A stretch of 64,000 bases of DNA from a bacterium (GTDB taxonomy: Bacteria; Planctomycetota; Planctomycetia; Kolteriales; Kolteriaceae). The position numbers and the translations under genes are program-made. The stretch is taken from positions 50,097 to 114,096 of the forward strand of contig JAIELF010000025.1 of assembly GCA_019753235.1 (NCBI GenBank), read 5' to 3'. This document shows, piece by piece, positions 43,508 through 52,060 of the stretch. The first letter of the stretch is position 1. Every line of letters begins with the position of its first letter. A model generated the notes under the pieces. That model did no database searches and was not told the origin of the DNA. It saw nothing but the letters and a program-made list of their open reading frames with translations.

Positions 43508-44764
43508 CTATGCGACCTTATGGCGAAGCGAATCCTTGAGCCGAGGATCGCCGATCGCCACGATCGGATGCCGGCCAGCAATGAAAACCACCGATCCTAG
43601 CCAGATTCCGCCGATCCCAATCAGGCAAAGAACATCCACTAAACCGAACGTCGGGCCGAGCAACACGTCCGCTTTCGGTTGATAGTTCGGGCGAATGATC
43701 CAGTACATGTCGAGGTAGCGGGTCGCCAGGATGAATAGAGCCCAAAAGAAGACCATGTTCCGATTTCGGCGAATCCCCCGAGCCATCATTCCGACGAACG
43801 GGAGAATAAAACACCCGATGATGAGCGCCAACGAAACGTTCGGCCAGCCGGTTTGAAGCTCTTGTCCACCTTGGCGGAAGAGGAAGAACTTGGTCTCTTC
43901 AGGAATGTTCGCGTACCAGATTAGGAAGTATTGCGAGAAAGCTGTGTACGCCCAGAAGCATGTGAAGCCGAACATCAACTTGGCCAGATCGTGAAAGTGT
44001 TCGACCGTGATGTTCTTGAGCAAGCCTCGGCTCTGCAGCGTCATCGTGGCGACGATGAGAAAAGCATGGGCAGCAACAGCGCCACCGGCGAAATAGTTCA
44101 CGCCGAAGATTGTACTGTACCATTCGGGATCAAGCGTCATCATCCAATCGACCGCCGCGAATGTGAGGGCGAACGCGAAAAGAAACGCTCCCCAAGTCGA
44201 TGTCCGCTCCATCTGCAATGTGAGGGCCGGGTCGCCGGTCTTATCTTGCGCCAGCGACGTTCGGAAGAAGTAACGGGCCAATCCGCACAAGACAACAGCG
44301 TAGATCCCGTAACGGATCACAAAGAACTGCGCATTCAAGAAGGGAAGCTTCTTCGACAACAGTTCCGAACTCTGCATGTACTTAGCATCGTTCCAGCGGT
44401 AGAGATCGGAGTTACCCATGATGACGAGCAGCGCGATCGGCGCGAATAGGATCATCATCGGAAAGAGCCCCATCGCCACCATCTCGGCAACGCGACGAAG
44501 GCCGGCATTCCATCCCGAACGAGTGATGAACGAGACGAGCACGATGAACAAGCAGCCCAGCGATATGCTCAGAAAGAACATAAACGCAATCAAGTAGGCG
44601 TTGAGGAAATAGGCGATGCCGCGGTCGGCGGTCGCCAGCGACAATCCGCCCGCTGCTGCCAGGCAAACCAGACCCGCCGGCACTCCCAACGAACGAACCG
44701 CGAGGCTAATATCCCCGAGCGATTGTTGCCGATCGATTGTGATTTCTGCCGGTTGTGAATGCAT
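43508..44764 (-). CDS. actF: Alternative Complex III membrane subunit ActF
   Basis: A 418-residue protein with about ten transmembrane helices. Segments include LSLATADRGIAYFLNAYLIA, HAFLIVATMTLQSRGLLKNI and a C-terminal IILPFVGMMARGIRRNRNMV-like stretch. It is related to ActC/NrfD proteins, without redox motifs. In ACIII ActF is proposed to form a proton-translocating unit like ActC. The gene runs just upstream of the small membrane protein and 18 bp after the ActD-ActE fusion, inside the operon. The start at 44764 (ATG) is the first reasonable codon. The function assignment rests on size, topology and position within the conserved act order. Confidence 0.88.
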   Translation of the reverse strand: MHSQPAEITIDRQQSLGDISLAVRSLGVPAGLVCLAAAGGLSLATADRGIAYFLNAYLIAFMFFLSISLGCLFIVLVSFITRSGWNAGLRRVAEMVAMGLFPMMILFAPIALLVIMGNSDLYRWNDAKYMQSSELLSKKLPFLNAQFFVIRYGIYAVVLCGLARYFFRTSLAQDKTGDPALTLQMERTSTWGAFLFAFALTFAAVDWMMTLDPEWYSTIFGVNYFAGGAVAAHAFLIVATMTLQSRGLLKNITVEHFHDLAKLMFGFTCFWAYTAFSQYFLIWYANIPEETKFFLFRQGGQELQTGWPNVSLALIIGCFILPFVGMMARGIRRNRNMVFFWALFILATRYLDMYWIIRPNYQPKADVLLGPTFGLVDVLCLIGIGGIWLGSVVFIAGRHPIVAIGDPRLKDSLRHKVA

Positions 44765-44782
44765 GATCGTCTTCGTCTCTTC

Positions 44783-46153
44783 CTACTTTGTTGCTTGCAA
44801 CTTCTCGAGTTCTGCCGCGGGAACGTCACTGGCCGACGCGTTTCGGCTTCGTTGCAGCGACTTCATGTACACGATGATCGCCCATCGGTCTTCCGGCATG
44901 ATCTGCGACTCGTAGCCGGGCATCTTGCGGATGCCGTGAGAGATGGTCCGGAAGACTTTCCCTACGGGCTGCGGAACAACGCCGTCATCATGAATCGAAA
45001 GTGGTTTGACCCAGGTCGGCTGTTCGAGTTCGGTCGCGCGCCTAGCGACGAGCCCGTCGCCCGCCCCTTCTAGGCCATGACAGGCGGCACAATAAATGTT
45101 GAATCGCTCTTGGCCTCTCTTAACGAACTTGATGCCGTCTACTTTCAGCTTGTCGATCACCTGCGGAGGAAAATCCTTTGCATAAGGAGTGTTGTCGACA
45201 GGCGCCGCCGGGGCCGGGGCAGCCGGATTGGCTGGTGCCACCGGTGCCGCGTTCGGTGCGGGATCGAGGAACGATGCATTCTTGATCGCGGCCACGGTGG
45301 AAGCGCTGTCGAGTCCTTCGAAGTAGTGAACGTCGGTTTCGAGATCCCCTCGAGCGATGGTACCGGTCACGGGATTGCGAATCGTTCTTTTGTCAGCAAA
45401 GAACTCGTTGACCTTTTGCGGCTTAAATTTCGGTTGAAAGTCCATGTCTTGGACCGGATGAATTCGCGGAACATCGACGAACGTGTTTCGCTTGCGAATG
45501 ATCAGGATGGGCGGAACGGTCGCGAAGAGCGCCAGTAAAATGGCGGCCAACGCGAACCCGCTCGGCAGCGCGGTCGGTTCCGGGACCGCCATCACCTCGT
45601 CGACTGACGACGGGTGCAGCGAGCGGAGGAAGTCGGCCGTCTTTGAACGGGAAAACTTGGCGTCGGTCGAGTCGATGGCGATCACAATCTTGTCGTCGGT
45701 GACCCCTTGCCGAAATCGCTCGTTTTGCAGCAGCGGGTTGTAAAGCCGAGGGAGCCCGCTCAACAGAATCACGCTGAAGAAACAGGTGAAAGCGGTGATC
45801 AGAACCGTCAGCTCAAAGTTGATCGGCATCGACGCAGGAAACGCGAAAGGTTCCTTTCCGCTGACGATGATCGGGTAATCAAAACCGTTGGTCGCCCATT
45901 GCAGAATGATTGCCGTCGCTAAGCCGACGCACGCCCCCACCGCACAGTTCCAAGGCAACACGGTCGGCCTTTGCATGATGTCGTCGATGCCATGCAGCGG
46001 GAACGGAGAGTAGACGTCCCATTTGGTGTAGCCCGCATCCTTGACTCGCTGGGCAGCGTGAAGGACATCGTGGGAGTTTTGAAACTCCGCAATGACGCCA
46101 ACGCAAGCGGGGTCTGTGGAAACCGGTTTCGCCTTTGGATGATCATGTGCCAT
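44783..46153 (-). CDS. ActD-ActE fusion: DUF3341 membrane domain plus monoheme cytochrome c
   Basis: A 456-residue fusion of two ACIII subunits normally encoded separately. Residues 15-190 are DUF3341 (ActD), with CVGVIAEFQNSHDVLHAAQR and two transmembrane helices near residues 70-85 and 114-132. A third helix (FALAAILLALFATVPPILII, 200-219) starts the ActE part, followed by an Ala/Pro linker (297-320). The cytochrome c domain has heme motif CAACH (Cys355, Cys358, His359) and Met candidates in the KMPGYESQIMPEDRW region. ATG at 46153 is used. It lies between ActC and ActF. The fused form would tie the electron-exit heme to the membrane part in a 1:1 ratio. Confidence 0.9.
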   Translation of the reverse strand: MAHDHPKAKPVSTDPACVGVIAEFQNSHDVLHAAQRVKDAGYTKWDVYSPFPLHGIDDIMQRPTVLPWNCAVGACVGLATAIILQWATNGFDYPIIVSGKEPFAFPASMPINFELTVLITAFTCFFSVILLSGLPRLYNPLLQNERFRQGVTDDKIVIAIDSTDAKFSRSKTADFLRSLHPSSVDEVMAVPEPTALPSGFALAAILLALFATVPPILIIRKRNTFVDVPRIHPVQDMDFQPKFKPQKVNEFFADKRTIRNPVTGTIARGDLETDVHYFEGLDSASTVAAIKNASFLDPAPNAAPVAPANPAAPAPAAPVDNTPYAKDFPPQVIDKLKVDGIKFVKRGQERFNIYCAACHGLEGAGDGLVARRATELEQPTWVKPLSIHDDGVVPQPVGKVFRTISHGIRKMPGYESQIMPEDRWAIIVYMKSLQRSRNASASDVPAAELEKLQATK

Positions 46154-46186
46154 GGCTAAAGCTCGCGCACCCCTGTTTTGGCTTGG

Positions 46187-47593
46187 TTAGTGACCACTTT
46201 TGCCGGCCGAGTGCTCAGGGTGAGGGAGGACCCCTTTCACCTCCGCCATCGCGACCATCGGCAGGAATCGGCAGAACAAAAGGAACAGTGTCAGGAAGAA
46301 ACCAAAGCTTCCGATCAGGATCATCACGTCGACCTGCGTCGGGCGGTAGTAACCCCAGCTCGATGGCAGGAAGTCTCGGCTCAACGAGGTGATCACGATC
46401 ACGAAACGCTCGAACCACATACCGATGTTGACGAACGTGCAGACGATGAAGCTGATCAAAGGCGACGTTCGGGCCCATTTGAACCAGTAGATCTGCGGCG
46501 AGACGACGTTGCAGAAAATCATCGTCCAGTAGGCCCACGAGTAGGGACCAAACGCGCGGTTGACGAAGGTGAATCCTTCGTAGGGGTTGCCGCTATACCA
46601 TGCGACGAAGAATTCCATCCCATACGCGTAACCGACAATCGAGCCGGTCGCGAGGATGATCTTATTCATGTTCTCGATATGGCGAAGCGTGACCAGGTCT
46701 TTGAGTCCGAAGAATGCCCTGGCGGGGACCAGCAGACAAACCACCATCGCAAATCCGCCGAAAATAGCACCGGCGACGAAGTACGGCGGGAAAATGGTCG
46801 TGTGCCAACCGGGCAACTGGGAAACGGCAAAGTCGAAACTCACGACGGTATGAACGGAAAGAACAAGCGGTGTCGAGATGGCCGCCAGGATCGTGTACGC
46901 CTTCTCGAACCGGTGCCAACTTGTGGCCGAACCGGTCCATCCCAAAGAAAGCAATCCATACGCGAACTGCTGAATCTTTCCCTGGGCTCGGTCGCGAAGA
47001 GTGGCCAAGTCTGGAACCATGCCGAGGTACCAGAACAACAATGAAACCGTGAAGTAAGTCGAGATCGCGAAAACGTCCCAGCAGAGCGGGCTCTTAAAGT
47101 TAGGCCACATCGCCATCTGATTGGGGTAGGGGAAAACCCAGTAGATGACCCAGATACGACCGACGTGAATAGCGGGGAAAACGCCCGCCGTCATGACGGC
47201 AAAAATCGTCATAGCTTCGGCCGCTCGGTTAATGCTGGTTCGCCAATTCTGGCGGAAGAGAAAAAGGATGGCCGAGATCAGCGTACCGGCGTGGCCGATA
47301 CCAACCCAAAAGACGAAGTTGACGATTGGCCAGGCCCAAAAGACCGGGCTCATATTCCCCATCACACCGACACCGGTACAGATCATGTAGCTGATGGCGG
47401 CAAAAAACATCCCAGCGATGATGGCGCTAGGAATGAAGGCGATCCACCAGCCGATCGGAGTTCGCTTGTCGAGCGGGATGCGCGTAACCATTTCGGTGAT
47501 GGCGGCATAATCATGCCCACCGGTCACCAGTGGCGCGCGAACGCCCGGCGTTTCGATCGTGACATCCAACGGATTAACGACTGCTGTTGCCAT
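46187..47593 (-). CDS. actC: Alternative Complex III membrane subunit ActC (NrfD/PsrC family)
   Basis: A 468-residue NrfD-type protein with about ten transmembrane helices, expected to bind menaquinol and couple its oxidation to proton movement. It opens with a soluble lead of about 45 residues, then [19 protein letters not shown] and the helix pair around [20 protein letters not shown], a conserved NrfD core. [20 protein letters not shown] and [20 protein letters not shown] are also typical. It starts seven bases after the actB stop, so the two are coupled. The position follows the canonical act order. Confidence 0.93.
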   Translation of the reverse strand: MATAVVNPLDVTIETPGVRAPLVTGGHDYAAITEMVTRIPLDKRTPIGWWIAFIPSAIIAGMFFAAISYMICTGVGVMGNMSPVFWAWPIVNFVFWVGIGHAGTLISAILFLFRQNWRTSINRAAEAMTIFAVMTAGVFPAIHVGRIWVIYWVFPYPNQMAMWPNFKSPLCWDVFAISTYFTVSLLFWYLGMVPDLATLRDRAQGKIQQFAYGLLSLGWTGSATSWHRFEKAYTILAAISTPLVLSVHTVVSFDFAVSQLPGWHTTIFPPYFVAGAIFGGFAMVVCLLVPARAFFGLKDLVTLRHIENMNKIILATGSIVGYAYGMEFFVAWYSGNPYEGFTFVNRAFGPYSWAYWTMIFCNVVSPQIYWFKWARTSPLISFIVCTFVNIGMWFERFVIVITSLSRDFLPSSWGYYRPTQVDVMILIGSFGFFLTLFLLFCRFLPMVAMAEVKGVLPHPEHSAGKSGH

Positions 47594-47599
47594 GATGCC

Positions 47600-50500
47600 C
47601 TAGCTATGCTTTGCCTCGGCGGGAGCGTGATCGACTCCCTCCGGATGCTCATGCCCGTGTTCGTGTCCGTCCTCTTGGTGATGCTCTTGGCCGTGCGGCT
47701 TTAGCCGAGCGACCGCCAGTGCCGGGTGCGGGTTGCGAATCCGCGCCAAGTACAGAGTTCTCGGCAAGGTGTTGATTTCGCCGAGCAACGCGTAGGAGCG
47801 ATCCCCCTTCTGCAGCTTGGCGACTCGGCTGTTTTCGTCGGCCAGATTGCCAAACACGATCGCGTCGGCCGGGCAAACTTGTTGACAAGCCGACCGAACT
47901 TCGCCATCGACAATGGCTCGCTGAGCATTCTTCGCTTGGATCTTCGCGGAAGAGATTCGCTGAACGCAGTAGGTACACTTTTCCATCACGCCGCGAGTTC
48001 GAACCGTCACTTCTGGATTGAGAACCATTCGGCGAAGAATCTCGTTTCCTTCCTTCGCCTTGTCGAGGTAACCGGTGAAGTGGAAGTAGTTGAATCGGCG
48101 AACCTTGTAGGGGCAGTTGTTGGCACAATACCGCGTGCCGATACAGCGGTTGTAAACCATGTCGTTGAGCCCCTCGTCGCTGTGAACGGTTGCCGCCACC
48201 GGGCAAACTTGTTCGCAGGGGGCGTTTTCGCACTGTTGACACGTAAGAGGCTGACAAACAACTTCCGGGTTTTCTTTATCGCCTCGGAAGTATCGATCGA
48301 TGCGAATCCAATGGAGTTCTCGGCTTCGCGTCACCTGTTCTTTTCCGACGATCGGAATGTTGTTCTCTGACTGACATGCCGTGATACAGGCGTTGCATCC
48401 GGTGCATTTCGCCAAGTCGATGGTCATCCCCCAGCGGTGCGGCTCGTTCGGATTGAGCGGGGACTTCCACAGCGATAAGAGCGGGGGATGATGAACCACG
48501 TGCTTAGCAAAGTCAGGATGCGACTTGTACTCGTCGAGGTTGGCCTCGCGGATCAGCTCGTGCGAGCGTCGCTGGATTTCCTCATCTCCGAGTGGATCGA
48601 TAGAGAAATGGTCCTGGGTCGTCGCAAAGCGAATCTCTTTACCCAGCGGAACCACTTTTGCGCCCGAAGCGAACCCCATTCCAGGGGCGGAACGAAGAGG
48701 CGTGACATCGACCCCTACCGACTTGAGCTCGGCCGGGACATAGCCACCGACAACCCCCGCCATTCGGCGACCGAATCCAAGCTGGACCCCGATGGAACCA
48801 TAGGCTTGGCCAGGCAACACATAAGCAGGCAACTCGATCTTTTGGCCCGCATGTTCGAGTGAGATAAGCGTTGCATCCTTAACGTTCAAATCCTCGGCCG
48901 TCTTGGGACTGAGGATGGCAACGTTTTCCCATGTCATCTTGGTGATGAAGTCGGGCGTCTCCATGAGCCAACCGTTGTTGGCAAATCGCCCATCGAAAGT
49001 GTGCGAGCTTTCGGAGAAGACGATTTCCAATTTGCCGTTGGTCGGCGACGCGCCGCCGAGCTGTTCTTCGCCCGGCTTGATCTCGGGCTTGACGGTCACG
49101 TTGACCGGAAGAAGAACGGAGTCGGCAAAAAAGCCGTCGTGAAGGGACTTCTTCCACTTCGCTTCATCACTGCCGACCCATGCGAGCGAAGTCCGTCGAA
49201 CGATCCGTTCACCGAGCGACTTGGCCAGTTCGCTTGAAACCTCGGGAGCAGTATCCCCCAATAGCAACGCGATGGTCTCGATCGCGGATCGGCCACCATG
49301 AAGCGGCTCGATGAGAGGTTGAATCAGCGTCACGGTGCCGTCGTAGGTACGCGTGTCGCTCCATGACTCAAATGCGTGAGCCATCGGCAGCGCCCACTCG
49401 CACAGCACCGCGGTCTCGTCGTCGTATCCCCCCAAACGAATCGGGTGATCGACCGACTTGAGTGCGCCGACGAAATCGACGTCGGCGGGTGCGGTGTAGG
49501 CGGGGTTTCCACCGACGATGAAGAGCGTCCCAATCATTTTCGCTCGCATCGCTTCCACTAGCGACTTAAGCGATTCGACGTGGCTTGGCCGACCGCCGTT
49601 GGGCTCGTCGGTATAGATCACTGTCTTGCCGACGTTCTGCAGACGAGCGTTGAGCCGATGAACGCGAGCATGCAATGCCGGAGGTTGACCGGGTCCAATT
49701 GAAACAACCGACGTCCCTGGATGCGTGACCAGATCGTGTGCTGCGGCCAAAATCGTCTTGGTTCGAGGCTCACTCTCCTTGGCCAGCTTCGCCAGGATCG
49801 CCTCAGCGGAGCCGAGCCCCTCTTCGACAAGACTCTCGAGAGTCGCGAGCACCGCAGCGATCTCGGACGAACGGACCGGCACGCGGTGGTCGGCGTTTGC
49901 CCCCGTGATCGAAAACTGACTTTCGAAAGAGTAGAGCCGAATCATTCCGCTCGCGTGATCAGGGTCGCGGCGAGCGGCCCAATCCCGCGTATGAACCAAA
50001 GCATTCGGATGACTTCGCAGCAGATCACTATCGAGGGCCACCACCACATTGGCGTCAGCCAACTTCAAATGCGTGCGTGCCGGCTGGCCGAACGCTGCCA
50101 TGGCCCCTGCCACGTCATGATCGCGAGAAATCGATTCATACTCGAACCACTTGGCGGCTGGGTACTTCGCGAGAAATCGTTTCTTCATGTCGGCAAAGCT
50201 GGGAGAAGAGCTCGCCTCGACGAGAAAGGCGATGCTCCCGCCGTCGCCCGAACGTTCGAGCAGCGGCATGACGCTCGCCTGGAAGTCCGCCCACGATTTA
50301 GGCTCTTCCTTGCCATCGACGCGGTGCTTGACGCTATCCAAGCGATCGGGATCGTAGAGTTCGAGAATCGACGCCTGCGCAAATTGCGTGGTCGCTCCCA
50401 GCGAAGCGGGATGTTCCGGATTCCCCTCGACCTTGGTCGGGCGACCGTCGTAGCTTCGGACCAGAAGCGCCTCACCGAAACCAGCATGCTCCCGCGCGGT

Positions 50501-50752
50501 GGCATACATCACCGGGACACCGGGAATGCGGTTGGGATCGCGAGACAACTCGGGCGCGATGACTTCTTTCTCCCATCGGCAGCCCGCCATGCCACCGAGA
50601 GCCAGCGAGGCCCCCATCAATTGCAGCCAGCGCCGCCGAGAAATCCCGTCGGGGTACTCTGCGGCCGCCTGCGGGAATTCCCGGTGGAGAATCTCCAGGA
50701 ACTCCGGCTTGTCGTGCAGTTCGTTCAGACTTCGCCAATACGTCTTGTTCAC
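47600..50752 (-). CDS. actB: Alternative Complex III iron-sulfur subunit ActB (molybdopterin-oxidoreductase-like plus ferredoxin domain)
   Basis: A 1050-residue exported subunit. It carries a Tat signal SRRRWLQLMGASLAL followed by a molybdopterin-oxidoreductase-like domain, which in ACIII binds no Mo. The C-terminal part is a four-cluster ferredoxin-like domain: CTGCNACITACQSENN, CQQCENAPCEQVCP, CIGTRYCANNCPYKVR and CTYCVQRI with CQQVCPADAI. These carry electrons from menaquinol towards the heme subunits. The protein ends in a His/Glu/Asp-rich tail of about 30 residues. ATG at 50752 lies 12 bp after the actA stop. The fused ActB1-ActB2 form is usual in Bacteroidetes and planctomycetes. Confidence 0.95.
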   Translation of the reverse strand: MNKTYWRSLNELHDKPEFLEILHREFPQAAAEYPDGISRRRWLQLMGASLALGGMAGCRWEKEVIAPELSRDPNRIPGVPVMYATAREHAGFGEALLVRSYDGRPTKVEGNPEHPASLGATTQFAQASILELYDPDRLDSVKHRVDGKEEPKSWADFQASVMPLLERSGDGGSIAFLVEASSSPSFADMKKRFLAKYPAAKWFEYESISRDHDVAGAMAAFGQPARTHLKLADANVVVALDSDLLRSHPNALVHTRDWAARRDPDHASGMIRLYSFESQFSITGANADHRVPVRSSEIAAVLATLESLVEEGLGSAEAILAKLAKESEPRTKTILAAAHDLVTHPGTSVVSIGPGQPPALHARVHRLNARLQNVGKTVIYTDEPNGGRPSHVESLKSLVEAMRAKMIGTLFIVGGNPAYTAPADVDFVGALKSVDHPIRLGGYDDETAVLCEWALPMAHAFESWSDTRTYDGTVTLIQPLIEPLHGGRSAIETIALLLGDTAPEVSSELAKSLGERIVRRTSLAWVGSDEAKWKKSLHDGFFADSVLLPVNVTVKPEIKPGEEQLGGASPTNGKLEIVFSESSHTFDGRFANNGWLMETPDFITKMTWENVAILSPKTAEDLNVKDATLISLEHAGQKIELPAYVLPGQAYGSIGVQLGFGRRMAGVVGGYVPAELKSVGVDVTPLRSAPGMGFASGAKVVPLGKEIRFATTQDHFSIDPLGDEEIQRRSHELIREANLDEYKSHPDFAKHVVHHPPLLSLWKSPLNPNEPHRWGMTIDLAKCTGCNACITACQSENNIPIVGKEQVTRSRELHWIRIDRYFRGDKENPEVVCQPLTCQQCENAPCEQVCPVAATVHSDEGLNDMVYNRCIGTRYCANNCPYKVRRFNYFHFTGYLDKAKEGNEILRRMVLNPEVTVRTRGVMEKCTYCVQRISSAKIQAKNAQRAIVDGEVRSACQQVCPADAIVFGNLADENSRVAKLQKGDRSYALLGEINTLPRTLYLARIRNPHPALAVARLKPHGQEHHQEDGHEHGHEHPEGVDHAPAEAKHS

Positions 50753-50764
50753 GGCAATCTCGAT

Positions 50765-51454
50765 CTAGCGGTGACAGGTGGAACAATTCGTCGAGGGATT
50801 GATCCCTCGCTGCTCGCGAATTTCACGTCCGACTTCCGCGGCCGTCTTCCCCTCGGGAGGGGCCCAATCGAGCTTGGTCACAAACTCGGCAGGACGAAGG
50901 TGCGGATCCGGATTCCGATGGCACGAAAGACACCAACTCATGCTCAGCTCTTTCGACTGATAAACCTTTTCCATTCGGTCGATGCGATCGTGGCACGAGA
51001 CGCAGGAAACGCCACGCGTCACGTGGGCACTGTGGTTGAAGTAGGCGTAGTCGGGAAGATCATGAACCTTGATCCACTCGATCGGCTGTCCGGTCGCGGC
51101 ACTCTCCCGGACCGGGGCGAGCTTGGGACTGTCTGAGTGAATTGCCGTGGCAACCACCTGACCGGCCGCATCTTTGCCGCTATGGCAATTAAGACAGGTC
51201 GACGTGGGAGGAATCGCCGCGAACGCCGCCTTTTCGACGGATGTATGACAATATCGGCAATCCATTTTGAGGTCGCCGGCATGCAATTTGTGGCTGAAAG
51301 GGATCGGTTGCGTGGGGGCGTATCCGACGTCGGTGGTGTTAGGGACAGCCCCGAACCAAAGGACCGCCACGACGTAGATCAAGCCCAGCGTCATGACCGG
51401 CCCGATCAAACCCAGCAGGGTGTTCGTCCAAGCCGGGAAGTAAAATCTATTCAC
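50765..51454 (-). CDS. actA: Alternative Complex III pentaheme cytochrome c ActA
   Basis: A 229-residue membrane-anchored multiheme cytochrome. One N-terminal helix ([20 protein letters not shown]) precedes a periplasmic domain with five CxxCH motifs: CRYCH, CLNCH, CVSCH, CLSCH and CSTCH. This is the normal number for ActA. GTG at 51454 has AGAGAG nine bases upstream; the frame extends to a TTG at 51475, which is a less likely start. It is the first gene of the act-cox operon of about 14.5 kb. A promoter and palindrome lie about 250-290 bp upstream. Confidence 0.94.
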   Translation of the reverse strand: MNRFYFPAWTNTLLGLIGPVMTLGLIYVVAVLWFGAVPNTTDVGYAPTQPIPFSHKLHAGDLKMDCRYCHTSVEKAAFAAIPPTSTCLNCHSGKDAAGQVVATAIHSDSPKLAPVRESAATGQPIEWIKVHDLPDYAYFNHSAHVTRGVSCVSCHDRIDRMEKVYQSKELSMSWCLSCHRNPDPHLRPAEFVTKLDWAPPEGKTAAEVGREIREQRGINPSTNCSTCHR

Positions 51455-52060
51455 CGTGTTAGTCTCTCTGAGCAACGCGAAAGGGGTTTTGTTGCTCCGT
51501 CTATCTGTCCCAATCCAGCCGCTTCAGCCGAGAAACACCGGCCCACAAGCGACGCCCCTTGGACGATCGAACGCGTCGGAAAGATGTCTCTCGAATCGCT
51601 GCCAGAAGAGTCGCGTAGGAAGTGACCTTGGCGACCCTCTCCTCGTCCGCCCGAACGGTCCGTTCTAGCACGCATCCGCGCGCTTTTAGTTACCCGAGAA
51701 CGTACCGTACTGAAGTGCCCCTTCAAGGCGACAAATTGTCGCAATGATGTACCACATTTCATCCCAGGCGACCGAGTCGAGACTTACCCCCTCTTCGCTC
51801 ACCGCTGATCTCTTATTCGATTAACGGTGCGGCAAAACGCCCGGCTTGCCTGAGCCGTCGAGGAAGCCCGACCCTACGAAGGGGTTAATCGTCAAAAAAA
51901 CACCGACTCTTCGCAAGAGGGGATCGCGCCAAAGTGCCTTTTCAACAAGCGAGTGCAGGAATCTAAGGCGAATGTCTCAAGACCCCTTTTCCACAGAACC
52001 CGCAAAGAGTTCGCAGAGGAACGATTGCTAGCTTGATCGGTTTTCGGGGCAACTGATCGG
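51455..52060. other. Leader region of the act-cox operon
   Basis: A 606-bp region between the operon start and the end of the Hsp70-like gene. It holds the candidate promoter and palindrome at 51699-51742. The 5' leader of about 240 bp is long and might be regulatory. Short open frames here (for example 51846-52031) are Arg/Ser/Pro-rich and not convincing. Confidence 0.55.
51699..51742 (-). promoter_or_regulatory. Candidate promoter with adjoining palindromic operator, act-cox operon
   Basis: Read on the minus strand, a perfect 15-bp palindrome GCGACAATTTGTCGC (51742-51728; 7-bp arms, one-base centre) is followed after one base by a -35-like TTGAAG (51726-51721). A 16-bp spacer and a -10-like TACGTT (51704-51699) come next. 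The direction matches actA. The palindrome abutting the -35 is where an activator or repressor dimer would sit. The regulator is unknown; the core GACA-N3-TGTC half-sites recall BlaI-type or Rrf2-type operators only loosely. Confidence 0.5.

Noticed and set aside
49721..51136. 471-codon plus-strand frame
   Set aside because: It is antisense to actB and actA; its length is due to the codon bias of those genes.
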